This document shows, piece after piece, positions 1 to 8,349 of a DNA stretch of 64,000 bases; position 1 is the stretch's first letter, and every line of letters starts with the position of its first letter. This stretch comes from Microbacterium sp. B35-30 (lineage in GTDB: Bacteria; Actinomycetota; Actinomycetes; Actinomycetales; Microbacteriaceae): assembly GCF_010634855.1 (NCBI RefSeq), contig NZ_MWLQ01000047.1, forward strand, positions 1 to 64,000. Reading direction: 5' to 3'. The notes beneath the pieces are model-generated. The model saw nothing but the letters and a program-made list of their open reading frames with translations, searched no databases and was not told the origin of the DNA. Both the position numbers and the translations under genes were made by a program.

Positions 1-1223
1 CCGCGGCCCCCGCCGATGCGACGGTGCTCGACTTCGCGGTTCCCGGCTTCGCCAACGCGCACTCGCATGCCTTCCACCGGGCGCTCCGGGGGCGCACGCA
101 CGAGTCGGGATCGTTCTGGACGTGGCGCGAGCTCATGTACCGCGCCGCCGCCCGGCTGGACCCCACGATGTACCGGGACTTCGCGGCGGCGGTGTTCTCG
201 GAGATGGTCGCGGTCGGGTGGACCAGCGTCGGCGAGTTCCACTACGTCCATCACCGTCCGGACGGCACCCCCTATGACGACCATGCGATGGAGATCGCGC
301 TGGCGGATGCCGCAGCCGAGGCGAGTATCCGTCTCGTGCTGCTCGACACCTGCTATCTCGCGGGGGGCGTCGGTCGACCGCTCGCCGCGGAGCAGGCGCG
401 CTTCGGCGACGCCGATGCGGGCGCGTGGCTGGACCGGTGGCGCTCGCTGCGCGCGGCCCTCGACGGCAGGTCTGAGCTCGTCACGCTCGGCGCCGCGCTG
501 CACTCGGTGCGGGGTGTTCCGCGCGACGCGCTCGGCCACGTCGCCCGGGAACTGCCCGACGACGTGCCGCTGCACATCCATCTGTCGGAGCAGCCTGCCG
601 AGAACGAGGACTGCGTCGCCGCTTACGGACTCACCCCCACCGAGCTCCTCGCCGAGGAGGGCGTGCTCTCGAGGCGGCTCTCGGTCGTGCATGCGACCCA
701 CCTGACCGAGGGCGACATCCGTCTTCTCGGGCAGGCGGGGGTTCACGCGGTGTTCTGCCCGACGACCGAGGCCGACCTCGGAGACGGCATCGGTCCTGCC
801 GTCGAATTGATGGAGGCCGGGGCGACACTCGCCGTCGGGTCCGATCAGAACGCCGTGGTCGACCCGCTGCTCGAGCTCAGAGGTCTCGAAGCCGGCGAAC
901 GGCTGCGCTCGCTCCGCCGCGGGCGCATCGCGCCCGAATGGCTGTGGCGCATCGGCTCCGCCGGCGGCTACGGCGCACTCGGGCTCGCGGAGCCCGCCCG
1001 GCTCGGCGGACCGCTCGACCTCGTCGAGCTCGATCCGGTCTCGATCCGCACCGCCGGCAGCAGGATCGAGCAACTTCCTCTCACGGCGACGGCGGCGGAC
1101 GTCACGCAAACGATCGTGGGCGGCCGCGTCGTCGTGCACGACGAGGTCGCGGTGGCCGAGCGCCTGCGTCGGTGCATCACCACGTTGTTCGAGGAGGACA
1201 CGTTGTTCGAGGAGGACAGATGA
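1..1223 (+). CDS. hutF: formimidoylglutamate deiminase, 5'-truncated by window edge
   Basis: The protein hydrolyses N-formimino-L-glutamate to N-formyl-L-glutamate and ammonia in the five-step histidine degradation route; it is a cytoplasmic amidohydrolase. The visible part has the metal-binding start PGFANAHSHAFHR, then HIHLSEQ and VVHATHL, and the late Asp in VGSDQNAV. The reading frame is open to base 1 without a stop, and the family normally has some 40-60 residues before PGF.N.HSHAFHR, so the true start lies upstream and the GTG at base 24 is internal. The stop overlaps the ATG of hutI (ATGA at 1220), so the two are translationally coupled. The last codons are an exact 18-bp tandem duplication. 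Function is secure from motifs and the hutI neighbour. Confidence 0.93.
   Translation, partial: AAPADATVLDFAVPGFANAHSHAFHRALRGRTHESGSFWTWRELMYRAAARLDPTMYRDFAAAVFSEMVAVGWTSVGEFHYVHHRPDGTPYDDHAMEIALADAAAEASIRLVLLDTCYLAGGVGRPLAAEQARFGDADAGAWLDRWRSLRAALDGRSELVTLGAALHSVRGVPRDALGHVARELPDDVPLHIHLSEQPAENEDCVAAYGLTPTELLAEEGVLSRRLSVVHATHLTEGDIRLLGQAGVHAVFCPTTEADLGDGIGPAVELMEAGATLAVGSDQNAVVDPLLELRGLEAGERLRSLRRGRIAPEWLWRIGSAGGYGALGLAEPARLGGPLDLVELDPVSIRTAGSRIEQLPLTATAADVTQTIVGGRVVVHDEVAVAERLRRCITTLFEEDTLFEEDR
1182..1217 (+). repeat. perfect 18-bp tandem duplication at the hutF 3' end
   Basis: The unit ACGTTGTTCGAGGAGGAC occurs twice back to back (1182-1199 and 1200-1217). It encodes TLFEED twice at the HutF C-terminus, and each copy carries the purine-rich GAGGAGGA that can act as ribosome binding site for hutI. 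It looks like a recent slippage event that doubled the Shine-Dalgarno in front of hutI. Confidence 0.9.
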
Positions 1224-2365
1224 CCAGCGAGCTTGTGACCGGGATCAGCGAGCTGACGACGAACGACCCCGAGCGCGGCGGCCTGCTGGGCCGGATCACG
1301 GATGCCGCGGTCGTCGTCGACGGCGGCACGATCGCGTGGGTCGGGCACGCGGTGGATGCGCCCGCTGCCGACCGGCGCAGCGACCTCGGCGGACGCGCCG
1401 TGCTGCCGGGCTGGGTCGACTCGCACACCCACCTCGTCTTCGCCGGCGATCGGTCGGAGGAGTTCGAGCATCGGATGGCCGGCCACGCGTACCAGGCGGG
1501 GGGCATCCGCACCACGGTTCGCGCGACGACCGAGGCATCTGACGAGCGTCTCCGCACCGAGCTCTCGCTGCGACGAGCGGTCGCGCGGCGAAGCGGCACG
1601 ACGTGGATGGAGATCAAGACCGGGTACGGGCTCAGCGTCGCCGCGGAGACGCGGCTGGCGCGCCTCGCCGCCGAGGTGACCACCGACGTGACGTTCCTGG
1701 GCGCGCACGTCGTTCCGCCGGACGTGGACGCCGACGACTACGTGGCGCTGGTCGCCGGCGAGATGCTCGACGCGGTGCGGCCGTATTGCACGTGGATCGA
1801 CGTCTTCTGCGAGCGCGGCGCGTTCGATCCCGACCAGTCACGAGTCGTCCTGGAGGCCGGTCGGGCCGCCGGGCTCGGGCTCCGCGTGCACGGAAATCAG
1901 CTGGGCGAGGGCGACGGCGTGCAGCTCGCGGTGGAGCTGGATGCGGCATCCGTCGATCATTGCAACCACCTCAGCGCGCGCGACATCGAGGCGCTGGGAT
2001 CGTCGGGCACCGTCGCGACCCTGCTGCCGGCGTGCGACCTCAGCACCCGCGAACCGTTCCCCCCGGCACGCGCGCTGCTGGATGCGGGTGCGACGATCGC
2101 GCTCGCGAGCAACGGCAACCCCGGCACGTCGAACACGACCTCCATGGCGTTCTGCGTCGCCACCGCCGTGCTGCAGATGCGTCTGACCGTGGAGGAGGCG
2201 GTGTGGGCGGCCACCGCCGGCGGCGCCGCGGCGCTGCGCCGGTCAGACAGCATCGGCGCGATCATCCCCGGCTACCGGGCGCACCTGCACGCGATCGATG
2301 CGCCGTCCGTCTCGCACTTCGCCTACCGCCCGGGCATGGATCTCACGTATCGGGTGTGGGGTTGA
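1220..2365 (+). CDS. hutI: imidazolonepropionase
   Basis: The enzyme opens the imidazolone ring of 4-imidazolone-5-propanoate to give N-formimino-glutamate, the substrate of HutF encoded just upstream. The ATG at 1220 overlaps the hutF stop and is preceded by GAGGAGGAC; the protein is 381 residues, close to family length. Visible family features are the metal site DSHTHLVFAGDR, EIKTGYGL, GAHVVP, HGNQLGEGDGV, DHCNHL and the late LASNGNPGTSNT stretch. An in-frame extension back to base 938 lies inside hutF and is not used. There is no visible transcription signal between the genes, so both belong to one hut operon that starts outside the window. Confidence 0.94.
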   Translation: MTSELVTGISELTTNDPERGGLLGRITDAAVVVDGGTIAWVGHAVDAPAADRRSDLGGRAVLPGWVDSHTHLVFAGDRSEEFEHRMAGHAYQAGGIRTTVRATTEASDERLRTELSLRRAVARRSGTTWMEIKTGYGLSVAAETRLARLAAEVTTDVTFLGAHVVPPDVDADDYVALVAGEMLDAVRPYCTWIDVFCERGAFDPDQSRVVLEAGRAAGLGLRVHGNQLGEGDGVQLAVELDAASVDHCNHLSARDIEALGSSGTVATLLPACDLSTREPFPPARALLDAGATIALASNGNPGTSNTTSMAFCVATAVLQMRLTVEEAVWAATAGGAAALRRSDSIGAIIPGYRAHLHAIDAPSVSHFAYRPGMDLTYRVWG

Positions 2366-2383
2366 CCGAGAGCCTGTCAGAGC

Positions 2384-2602
2384 TCACGCGTCATCGCCCC
2401 GCTCCCTGCGGGAGCACTTCCATTCCCACAGCTGCTCGACGCCGAAGAATCGACTCGTGCTCAGGACGACCACGGGCGTGATCACGACCGCGAGGATCAA
2501 CCGCTGCCACCATTCGAACGGCTGGACGGCGCAGATCACCACACAGACGACAGCTATGAGACCGGCGCTCGACGAGAGGAACCTACCCAGGCGGCGCCTC
2601 AA
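2384..2602 (-). CDS. small two-helix membrane protein
   Basis: I do not recognise this 72-residue protein. It begins at a TTG preceded by a GGAG-type ribosome binding site about 8 bases away. It has a basic N-terminus (RRRLGR), two hydrophobic segments (about residues 12-27 and 33-50, separated by QPFEWWQR), and a charged C-terminus. It lies 24 bases after the LRR gene on the same strand and may be co-transcribed with it. It converges on hutI with only 18 bases between. No function is inferred beyond a membrane location. Confidence 0.5.
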   Translation of the reverse strand: MRRRLGRFLSSSAGLIAVVCVVICAVQPFEWWQRLILAVVITPVVVLSTSRFFGVEQLWEWKCSRRERGDDA

Positions 2603-2626
2603 ACGACCGCTCCGACCGAACGAACG

Positions 2627-3574
2627 CTAGACACGGGGTCCGAGGCCCGTCATGACGACCTCGACGCCGCGAAGGGAGCGGAGCGCACCGGGATCGTCGA
2701 CGTCCTCCACGTTGTCAAGGCGGAGCTCACGGAGAGCTGCGAGAGACGAGAGTGCCGCACACCCCGTCAGCCGGCCGATGTCGGCCAAGCTCACGTTCCG
2801 CAGGTGCTTGAGGTCTGAGAGAGCAGCGATGTCGAGGTGTCGCGGGCCCTGCACGTCGAGCTCACGCAGACCCGGGGCTGCGCCGACCACGTCGAGGGCG
2901 GTGAGGCCGGTGGCACCGTGGAGTGCGAGGCTCTTGAGCTCAGGAGGCACGCGCTCCAGACGGCCCGCGTCGACCTCTCCGAGATACAGCTCTCGCACGG
3001 CGGGCAGCGCTGTCACCGACTCACGCCCCCGCAATTCGCCCTCATAGAACGTCAGGCCTCTCAGCTTCGACAAGTCGATGTCGTCGCCGCCTGCCGCGAT
3101 CAGCGAAAGGTGGGACAAGGCGGTCAGGTCGCCGATGCGGGCGGCGTGCACGGGACCGTATATCCAGAGCCCGCGGAGGTGCGGGAACCACTGGAGGAAC
3201 TCCAGCTCACTGTGCTCACGGGGCACACGCCGCAACGCGAGCCCGAGCCCCTCGGAGAGGATCCGATCCGCTTCCGCGCGCGTGGGGATGCGGCGATCGA
3301 ACTCTGCGAAGCGCGGGCCGCCGGGTGTGAGCGGGTCCGCGATGTGCAGCGCATCCACGACGTGGGCGGGCGAGGCGCTCGTGCCGGACGGCGACGGATT
3401 CCCGCGCGCGTGCCGGCGATAGTCGACCCAACCCGCAGAGAGGAAGATGCCGAGGCTCATGGTCAGCGCAACGACGACGTTCAGCCACCCGTACCCCATC
3501 ACCAACACGATCAGGGGGATGCCCAGCGAGACGTAGGGATAGGGCGTCGGAACCAGCCAGCGAAGGAAGGTCAT
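2627..3574 (-). CDS. membrane-anchored leucine-rich-repeat-like protein
   Basis: This 315-residue protein starts at MTFLRWLVP, where two hydrophobic helices (about residues 14-50) follow; the frame continues upstream but that part has no membrane or family features, so I place the start here. After a linker, residues from about 125 on contain irregular leucine-rich repeats (LTALSHLSL, LRELDVQG, LKHLRNVSL, LAALRELRL). Such folds usually mediate protein binding, but no partner is visible. The small membrane protein downstream may be in the same operon. The start is uncertain and no function can be assigned. Confidence 0.65.
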   Translation of the reverse strand: MTFLRWLVPTPYPYVSLGIPLIVLVMGYGWLNVVVALTMSLGIFLSAGWVDYRRHARGNPSPSGTSASPAHVVDALHIADPLTPGGPRFAEFDRRIPTRAEADRILSEGLGLALRRVPREHSELEFLQWFPHLRGLWIYGPVHAARIGDLTALSHLSLIAAGGDDIDLSKLRGLTFYEGELRGRESVTALPAVRELYLGEVDAGRLERVPPELKSLALHGATGLTALDVVGAAPGLRELDVQGPRHLDIAALSDLKHLRNVSLADIGRLTGCAALSSLAALRELRLDNVEDVDDPGALRSLRGVEVVMTGLGPRV

Positions 3575-3791
3575 GTCAATTCCGCGCTTCCACCGATCCG
3601 CTTTAACCGTTGCGGTGCCCCCGACGAGCATCGCGCTCTCCGCCCCACCCGAACCAGGACATCGTTGCACGCCGCGCGAACCGGCCACCGACCGAAGGCG
3701 GGGCCTGTGGATATGCAGCTGCACCTGGGGCCGACCATAATCCGGTGACCGCTGCAGCCGGCATGCGAACAGCGCCGACACGCAGGGGCGG

Positions 3792-4283
3792 ATGGTGAGC
3801 GAAGGTAGAGCCGTGGAGAGCAGCCAGGTCGTCGATCTGTTTCGCGTGTTCGCGGCCGCGGAACTGAGAGTGTGGCTGGCCGGCGGCTGGGCCGTGGACG
3901 CGATCGTGGGGCGTCAGACGCGAGCACACGGCGACATGGACGTGGCGGTGGACACGCGGGACCTGCGCAGGCTCCTCGAACTGCTCGGCGAGCGGTGTTT
4001 CGTCGTGACCACGGACTGGGCGCCTTCCCGGCTGGAACTCACGGCCCCCGACGGTCAAGCCGTCGACGTGCATCCCGTGGCATTCGCCGAAGACGGCAGC
4101 GGAGAGCAGGCGGGCCTGGGTGGCGACAGCTTCCACTACGCCTCGGACGGATTCGCCATAGGCACGATCGACGGCTCCGTGATTCCCTGCCTCGCCGTCG
4201 CCCAGCAGCTGCGCTTTCGGGAGGGGTACGAGCTTCGCGCCGCGGACATTCACGACCTCGAGCTGCTGCGGAAATACCGCTAG
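3792..4283 (+). CDS. aminoglycoside/lincosamide-type nucleotidyltransferase-like protein
   Basis: The 163-residue protein has the fold signature of small antibiotic nucleotidyltransferases: LAGGWAVDAIVGRQTRAHGD with MDVAV immediately after, corresponding to the GGWA and HxDxD metal-binding elements of the AadB/LinB-like group. Later VDVHPVAF supplies another acidic strand. Such proteins transfer AMP to hydroxyls of aminoglycosides or lincosamides, but many chromosomal homologues have no proven resistance role. It is monocistronic, divergent from the LRR gene. A GTG at 3813 is an alternative start. Family membership is likely; substrate is unknown. Confidence 0.75.
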   Translation: MVSEGRAVESSQVVDLFRVFAAAELRVWLAGGWAVDAIVGRQTRAHGDMDVAVDTRDLRRLLELLGERCFVVTTDWAPSRLELTAPDGQAVDVHPVAFAEDGSGEQAGLGGDSFHYASDGFAIGTIDGSVIPCLAVAQQLRFREGYELRAADIHDLELLRKYR

Positions 4284-4389
4284 CGATCGTCAGCGCGGCG
4301 CGGAAGTCCGCCCGGCGCTGGCGGGAATCGCGTGGCATCTGTCGGATCACCCAGGTGCGCGGCATCCGGGTTCCGCGCACAATGGCGGC

Positions 4390-4707
4390 ATGACAGGGCA
4401 GGGGAGCATCTTCCGGATGTGGCGCGGCACTGTGCGGAGCGAGGATGTCGACGAGTACGTCGCCTACATCGAGCGCACCGGCATGGCGGAATACCGCGAG
4501 ACGCCCGGCAACCTCGACGCGTGGATGCTGACGCGCGACCTCGGCGACGGCACGACCGAGATCCTGACGGTCTCGCGCTGGGGGAGCTTGGAGGCCATCA
4601 CACGCTTCGCCGGCGCCGACATCGACACCGCCGTCTACTACCCCGAGGACGACCGGTTCCTGGTCGAACGCGACGACGTCGTGCGTCATTGGACCCAGGT
4701 GTCGTAG
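4390..4707 (+). CDS. ABM-type dimeric alpha/beta-barrel protein
   Basis: This 105-residue protein resembles the antibiotic biosynthesis monooxygenase (ABM) fold: an N-terminal beta strand (FRMWRGTV), a helix with VDEYVAYIERTG, a strand with GNLDAWMLTRD, and the SRWGSLEAITRFAG segment typical of the family. These proteins act on small hydrophobic or quinone substrates or have no known chemistry. It is convergent with the hydrolase gene at 4808 and is followed by a strong hairpin. Assignment to the fold is fair; activity is unknown. Confidence 0.65.
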   Translation: MTGQGSIFRMWRGTVRSEDVDEYVAYIERTGMAEYRETPGNLDAWMLTRDLGDGTTEILTVSRWGSLEAITRFAGADIDTAVYYPEDDRFLVERDDVVRHWTQVS

Positions 4708-4753
4708 ACCCCGGCACGACTGGGCACCTGCGCGCACGGATGCCGTAGATGGG

Positions 4754-4795
4754 TGCTGACGCCCCGGGACCGGACCGGGCTCCGGGGCATCAGCA
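4754..4795. terminator. bidirectional hairpin between convergent genes
   Basis: TGCTGA plus GCCCCGG (4754-4767) pairs with CCGGGGC plus TCAGCA (4782-4795) with one C-A mismatch and a 14-base loop. It sits exactly between the stops of two convergent genes (4707 and 4808), so it probably terminates both transcripts. Confidence 0.7.
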
Positions 4796-4807
4796 GACCC
4801 TGTGGGC

Positions 4808-5551
4808 CTATGCTGCGGCCTCCTCCGATGCGGCGACGTAGGCCTTGCCGGCTTCGGCGATGGTCGCGGCCACGGCTTCGGGGTTCGAAACCGATGTCGC
4901 GTGCGAAGCCCCGGCGATCTCGGTGGTGCCGCGGGATGAGGCCCGCGCTGCGCCGGCGCGCAGGACGGCGACCGGGATGTTGCGGTCCTGATCGCCGAAC
5001 ACATGCCAGGACGGGATGTCTTTCCACGCCGGCCGGTCGGTGGCGAGCCCTTCCGAAAGCGCGGCCTGGGTCACCGGACGCTGCGTCGCCGCCATGATGT
5101 CGGTGACATCCTCAGGGACATCCGCCGCGAACTGGTCGTGGAACAGCTCCGGACGGATCACGAACTCGTTGCCACCGGTCGCGACGGGGTACGCCGCGAG
5201 AGCGTCGCCGAGGGTGCTCCCGGGCGCGCTCGTGGAGAGGTCGAACGCGCTCTGCCCGGTCTCGGGCACGAAGGCGTTGACGTACACGAGGCCGACGACG
5301 TTGCTGCTGTCCGCGGCGGCCTGCGTGATGATCATCCCGGCGTAGGAGTGGCCGACGAGGACGACAGGCCCGTCCACCGAGGCGATGACATCGCGGACGT
5401 ACGCGGCGTCGCTCGAGAGGCTGCGCAGCGGGTTGGCCGCCGCGATCGCGCGGACTCCGTGCTCCTGCAGGCGGGCGATGACGCCGTTCCAGGACGCGGA
5501 CTCGGCGAAGGCGCCGTGAACGAGGACGATGGTGGGCTTCTGGTTTGACAT
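4808..5551 (-). CDS. alpha/beta hydrolase
   Basis: The 247-residue protein is a soluble alpha/beta hydrolase. It opens with the oxyanion strand VLVHGAFA, has the nucleophile elbow VGHSYAG (Ser69) and a C-terminal catalytic His in GASHATS. Many homologues are esterases of unknown substrate often found with ECF41 or MarR regulators. It starts at an ATG with GAAGGAAG upstream and lies 38 bases after the stop of the second hydrolase gene on the same strand, so both are probably one operon. Residues 130-180 contain FHDQFAADVPEDV, typical of this subgroup. A similar paralogue is at 40060. No signal peptide is seen. Confidence 0.85.
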   Translation of the reverse strand: MSNQKPTIVLVHGAFAESASWNGVIARLQEHGVRAIAAANPLRSLSSDAAYVRDVIASVDGPVVLVGHSYAGMIITQAAADSSNVVGLVYVNAFVPETGQSAFDLSTSAPGSTLGDALAAYPVATGGNEFVIRPELFHDQFAADVPEDVTDIMAATQRPVTQAALSEGLATDRPAWKDIPSWHVFGDQDRNIPVAVLRAGAARASSRGTTEIAGASHATSVSNPEAVAATIAEAGKAYVAASEEAAA

Positions 5552-5589
5552 GATCTGCTTCCTTCTCGTGTGTTGTCGGTGTGGCTGGA

Positions 5590-6579
5590 TCAGGCGAGAG
5601 CGGTGGCCTTGGCCGGGGTGAGGACGGCCCGCTCGGGATCGAAGGCCTTGCGCAGGATGAAGACGGCCTGCTCCACCGCGGCGGTGGTTGCCGCCGACGG
5701 GCGCAGCGGGTTGAGCATCATGAAGTCGTGGATGGTGGCGTCGTAGCGGACAAGGGTGGTGCGCACCCCTGCCTCGATGAGCTTCCGTCCGTACGCTTCG
5801 CCCTCATCGCGGAGGACGTCGTTCTCGTCCACGATGAGGAAGGTCTCGGGCAGTCCGGCGAGGTCGTCGACCGAACCCTGCAGTGGTGAGGCGGTGACGT
5901 CCTTGCGCGCCTCGGCGTCGGGAAGGTAGCAGTCCCAGAACCAGGCCATCGCGTCGGCGCGCAGGTGGAAGCCTTCGGCGAACTCGCGGTAGCTGCCGGT
6001 GTCCATGCCGGAATCGGTGACGGGGTAGTACAGCGACTGGTGGATGAACGTGACATCCCCGCGCCGCTTGGCGAGGATCGCGACGACGGCCGCCATGTTG
6101 CCGCCGACGGAATCTCCGGCGATGGCGAGGCGGGCGGCATCCAGCCCCTTCGCGGCACCTTCCCGCGTGATCCACTGCGCGACGGCGTAGGCCTGCTCGA
6201 TGGCGACGGGATGCCGCGCCTCGGGCGACCGGTCGTACTCGACGAACACCACCGCAGCGTCCGCGCCCGTCGCGATCTCGCGAACGAGCCGGTCGTGGGT
6301 GCCCGCGTTGCCGAGGACCCAGCCTCCCCCGTGGACGAAGAGCACGGCCGGGAGCGGGCCGCTCGCACCGATCGGCTTCGCGATGCGAACCCGGACGTCG
6401 CCGACGGCCGCCGGCACGGTGAGCCACTCCTCCTCGATGTCGGGTTTGTCGACGGGTGCGGCCTGCACATCGTCGAGGAGTTTGCGCGCACCTTCGACGC
6501 CGAGATCGGCGAGGAACGGTGGGGCCGAGGTGAGGTCGGCGAACGCCTGGGCCTCCGGCTGCAGAGTGTGGTCGAACAT
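5590..6579 (-). CDS. alpha/beta hydrolase, hormone-sensitive-lipase type
   Basis: The 329-residue protein is an HSL-family esterase. The oxyanion motif HGGGW is at residues 83-87 and the nucleophile elbow GDSVGG at 155-160 (Ser157). LIVDENDVLRDEG carries the usual catalytic Asp and the final His is in DATIHDFMML. It is the first gene of a two-gene minus-strand operon with another hydrolase and is divergent from the ECF41 sigma factor. A TGTCACA-16-GGTC element lies about 75-100 bases upstream, suggesting control by that sigma factor. The substrate is unknown; acyl esters are the usual class. Confidence 0.87.
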   Translation of the reverse strand: MFDHTLQPEAQAFADLTSAPPFLADLGVEGARKLLDDVQAAPVDKPDIEEEWLTVPAAVGDVRVRIAKPIGASGPLPAVLFVHGGGWVLGNAGTHDRLVREIATGADAAVVFVEYDRSPEARHPVAIEQAYAVAQWITREGAAKGLDAARLAIAGDSVGGNMAAVVAILAKRRGDVTFIHQSLYYPVTDSGMDTGSYREFAEGFHLRADAMAWFWDCYLPDAEARKDVTASPLQGSVDDLAGLPETFLIVDENDVLRDEGEAYGRKLIEAGVRTTLVRYDATIHDFMMLNPLRPSAATTAAVEQAVFILRKAFDPERAVLTPAKATALA

Positions 6580-6651
6580 GTCGGTTCCTTCTGTCTGGTG
6601 ACGGGTGGGCGGTGCGAAAGCTCGACCAGTTCGTGCCGAGCCTGCAAAGAA

Positions 6652-6678
6652 GACCGCGGATCGCCCGCCGTTGTGACA
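6652..6678 (-). promoter_or_regulatory. candidate ECF41-type promoter for the hydrolase operon
   Basis: Read on the minus strand the sequence is TGTCACA, 16 bases, GGTC. The published ECF41 target consensus is TGTCACA about 16 bases upstream of CGTC, so the -35 element is exact and the -10 element has one mismatch. It lies between the divergent sigma factor gene and the hydrolase operon, in the right orientation for the hydrolases. Confidence 0.6.
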
Positions 6679-6698
6679 CCGACGTCGAAGAAGATGAG

Positions 6699-6744
6699 AT
6701 CTGGTCCTATTTACCCGGACCAGATGTTAACGCTTCCTATTTAC
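6699..6744. promoter_or_regulatory. AT-rich inverted and direct repeats in the divergent promoter region
   Basis: ATCTGGTCC (6699-6707) and GGACCAGAT (6717-6725) form a perfect 9-bp inverted repeat around TATTTACCC. The decamer TCCTATTTAC occurs at 6705-6714 and again at 6735-6744, exactly 30 bp apart, which is close to three helical turns. The arrangement is that of a regulator binding region for the sigma factor gene or the hydrolase operon. Confidence 0.55.
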
Positions 6745-6793
6745 TAGCACACAAGGTATCTTCATTCTCGCGAGCTGAGGAATGGAGCGAGAA

Positions 6794-7741
6794 GTGACCA
6801 TCGACCCACGCACTGCACTGGCTGATGACGACCCGGACGTGGAGGCCTACACGCGGTCGAGACGGATGCTGTTCGGCATCGCGTACCGCATCCTCGGCAA
6901 CGCGGCTGACGCTGAAGACGTCCTCCAGGAGACCTGGGTGCGGTGGCAGCTCTGTGATCGCGGCGCTGTCCGAGAGCCGGCCGCGTTCCTGGCAACGACC
7001 ACGACCCGCCTTGCCATCAACGTGCTCACCAGCGCGCACACGCGCCGCGAGACCTACATCGGGCCGTGGCTTCCAACCCCCGTGGACACCAGCAGCGACC
7101 CCACGCTCGGCGCCGAGCGGGCCGAAGCCCTGGCGTTGGCGACATTGCTCCTCATGGAGCGGCTCACACCGACCGAGCGGGCGGCCTACGTCCTGCGCGA
7201 AGCATTCGTATACCCGTACGCCCGCATCGCGGAGGTCGTCGAGACGACCGAGGCTGCCGCGCGCCAGCTCGTCAGCCGAGCCCGCAAGCATCTCGCCGGC
7301 GACGCCCGGCGCGGGGTGAGCCTGGAAGCCCAGCGCCTCTTCTTCCAGGCGTTCCTCGATGCAGCCCGCAGCGGCGATACCGCCGTCCTCGAGCGCATGC
7401 TCGCGACCGATGCGGTGAGCTACACCGATGGCGGGGGCGCCGTCCACCGCACCGCCCGCCGCCCGATCCGCAGCCGCGACAAACTCGTCCGGTTCCTCCT
7501 CGGGATCTCGAAGTGGTTCTGGGGCGATGTCACATTGCAGCCGGTCAGAGCGAACGGACAAGAAGCCGCCCTCCTGTCGCGCGAAGGACGCGTCTTCGCC
7601 CTGCTGACGATCACCCTCGAGGCTGGCGCCGTCAGTCAGATCATGTGGGTCATGAATCCTGCGAAACTCGGCGCCATCGCGCCCGCAGAGGCGGCTCGGC
7701 AGGGACCCCTGGGCGCGGAGCTCTCGGATGTGTATCTGTAA
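6794..7741 (+). CDS. ECF41-type RNA polymerase sigma factor with fused NTF2-like tail
   Basis: The protein joins sigma-70 regions 2 and 4 to a C-terminal SnoaL/NTF2-like domain. Region 2 is MLFGIAYRILGNAADAEDVLQ with ETWVRW, region 4 runs from LTPTERAAYVLREAF to ARKHLAG. The ECF41 hallmarks are present: a WLP-P motif (WLPTP) in the linker, DGGG (YTDGGGAV) in the tail, and NPAKL near the end, matching the family's NPDKL. In this family the tail replaces a separate anti-sigma factor. I prefer the GTG at 6794 because GGAG sits just before it; the ATG at 6782 is an alternative with poorer spacing. Its likely target is the divergent hydrolase operon. Confidence 0.88.
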   Translation: MTIDPRTALADDDPDVEAYTRSRRMLFGIAYRILGNAADAEDVLQETWVRWQLCDRGAVREPAAFLATTTTRLAINVLTSAHTRRETYIGPWLPTPVDTSSDPTLGAERAEALALATLLLMERLTPTERAAYVLREAFVYPYARIAEVVETTEAAARQLVSRARKHLAGDARRGVSLEAQRLFFQAFLDAARSGDTAVLERMLATDAVSYTDGGGAVHRTARRPIRSRDKLVRFLLGISKWFWGDVTLQPVRANGQEAALLSREGRVFALLTITLEAGAVSQIMWVMNPAKLGAIAPAEAARQGPLGAELSDVYL

Positions 7742-7785
7742 TTACCTCGCCTGCTATTGACTGGAGCACGTGGTAGCGTCGATGC

Positions 7786-8265
7786 GTGACCGAGGAAGCC
7801 TCCGCTGCCCCCGTCGTGGCGCTCGACGACATGGTGTGCTTCAACCTGCACGCCGCGTTCCGCGCCGTCACCGCGGTGTATCGGCCGCTGTTGGAACCCC
7901 TCGGGCTCTCGTACCCGCAGTACCTGGTCCTCGCGATGCTCTGGGAGCACGGCGACCTCCCGGTCGGCGAGCTGGTCTCACGACTGCGGTCGGACTACGG
8001 GACCATCACCCCCCTCGTAAAGCGCATGGAGACGCAAGGGCTCGTCACCCGCACCCGTAACCCGAAGGACGAGCGATCCGTCACCGTGGCACTCACACCC
8101 GAGGGCGATGCGCTCAGGGTCCACGCACCGCGGATCTACCAGGTCATCACAGACACGTTCGGGTTCACCCCGGAGAAGGCGGATGCCGCGCTCGACGTGC
8201 TCCAGTCGATCGTCGCGAACGCCGCCAAGACGCCGGCAGCCGACGAGCGTCACCCTGGGCCATGA
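7786..8265 (+). CDS. OhrR-like MarR-family redox repressor
   Basis: This 159-residue winged-helix protein matches the OhrR group of MarR regulators, which sense organic hydroperoxides through one N-terminal cysteine. The diagnostic block is DDMVCFNL (Cys18), then YRPLLEPLGLSYPQYLVLAMLWE. The wing segment is VTRTRNPKDERSV. It starts at a GTG. OhrR usually controls an ohr peroxidase gene, but none is next to it; the SDR downstream or the hydrolases upstream are possible targets. No clear operator was found. Confidence 0.82.
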   Translation: MTEEASAAPVVALDDMVCFNLHAAFRAVTAVYRPLLEPLGLSYPQYLVLAMLWEHGDLPVGELVSRLRSDYGTITPLVKRMETQGLVTRTRNPKDERSVTVALTPEGDALRVHAPRIYQVITDTFGFTPEKADAALDVLQSIVANAAKTPAADERHPGP

Positions 8266-8349
8266 GCCCTCAGCAGCCGCATCACGTCGCGATCGCCCGA
8301 GCCTGACGGCAGGCGCAGCTCGACGGCTTCCCGGACAGCACGCTGCATC

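Noticed and set aside
3603..4253. Minus-strand frame opposite the nucleotidyltransferase
   Set aside because: The plus strand has GGWAVD and the HxDxD motif; the minus frame has no recognisable feature.
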